Below, piece after piece: positions 12,449 through 12,478 of a DNA stretch of 12,478 nt. The position numbers and the translations under genes were made by a program. Positions within the stretch are counted from its first letter, which is position 1. Every line of letters starts with the position of its first letter. The DNA is from Scatosoma sp045542595 (GTDB taxonomy: Bacteria; Bacillota; Clostridia; Christensenellales; Borkfalkiaceae): the NCBI GenBank assembly GCA_045542595.1, contig JAZQLI010000035.1:1-12478 (forward strand). The letters are read 5' to 3'. The notes under the pieces were generated by a model. The model was given only the letters and a program-made list of their open reading frames with translations. It was not told where the DNA came from and searched no databases.

Positions 12449-12478
12449 GGTAGCGGCGCTGTCGGCACTGTTCGGAAC
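12449..12478. other. GC-rich tail beyond the right inverted repeat
   Basis: These 30 bases lie outside the inverted repeat and are much richer in G and C than the rest of the window. The last nine, GTTCGGAAC, are palindromic around a central G. They are either the true outer part of the terminal repeat whose left copy is missing from the assembly, or foreign or chimeric sequence. The window alone cannot decide. Confidence 0.5.

Noticed and set aside
1..12478. CRISPR array, insertion sequence, integrase or attachment site
   Set aside because: No regularly spaced long repeats, transposase or recombinase motifs are visible on either strand; the only repeats are the short terminal, phased and coding ones listed.

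Overview
The window looks like an essentially complete linear genome of a very small phi29-type podophage: a short-tailed phage with protein-primed replication. Four observations support this. It encodes a family B DNA polymerase directly downstream of a plausible terminal protein and a single-stranded-DNA-binding protein. It encodes a phi29-like packaging ATPase. It carries a capsid / tail-knob / portal / collar / holin / lysozyme run in phi29 order. A 15-bp inverted repeat sits at positions 1-15 and 12434-12448, close to the two ends of the sequence. A GH25 lysozyme without signal peptide, a BhlA-like holin and strong Shine-Dalgarno sites (mostly GAGGT, 6 nt from ATG) point to a Gram-positive, probably Firmicutes, host. 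No integrase or repressor is visible, so a strictly lytic life is likely. All genes are on the + strand.

Layout. 1-182: left terminus with an inverted repeat, three 11-bp phased repeats and candidate early promoters. 183-1449: six tiny early genes, five with ATGA stop/start overlaps or equally tight junctions, none with a known function; one is a zinc ribbon. 1450-1628: an untranslated, hairpin-rich stretch preceded by an extended -10 box, the best candidate for a packaging RNA or other structured RNA. 1629-4760: replication genes (SSB, terminal protein, DNA polymerase). 4771-5886: packaging ATPase, moved next to the polymerase instead of the right end as in phi29. 5959-7371: acidic scaffold candidate and major capsid protein. 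7432-9592: tail knob split in two genes. 9593-11141: portal (upper collar) and lower collar. 11144-12349: one unknown gene, holin and endolysin. 12350-12478: terminator and right terminus.

How the parts work together. Early small proteins probably act on the host. SSB, terminal protein and polymerase copy the linear genome from its ends. The ATPase, perhaps with an RNA encoded at 1457-1620, packages it through the portal into a capsid assembled on the scaffold. Holin and lysozyme release progeny. Stem-loop terminators directly follow the genes whose products are needed in bulk (SSB, capsid) or close a module (ATPase, endolysin). Two of them leave no room for a new promoter before the next gene, so they probably act as partial terminators that set expression ratios. 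The tetramers GGCC and CTAG are absent and CATG occurs only twice by my reading, which suggests selection by host restriction.
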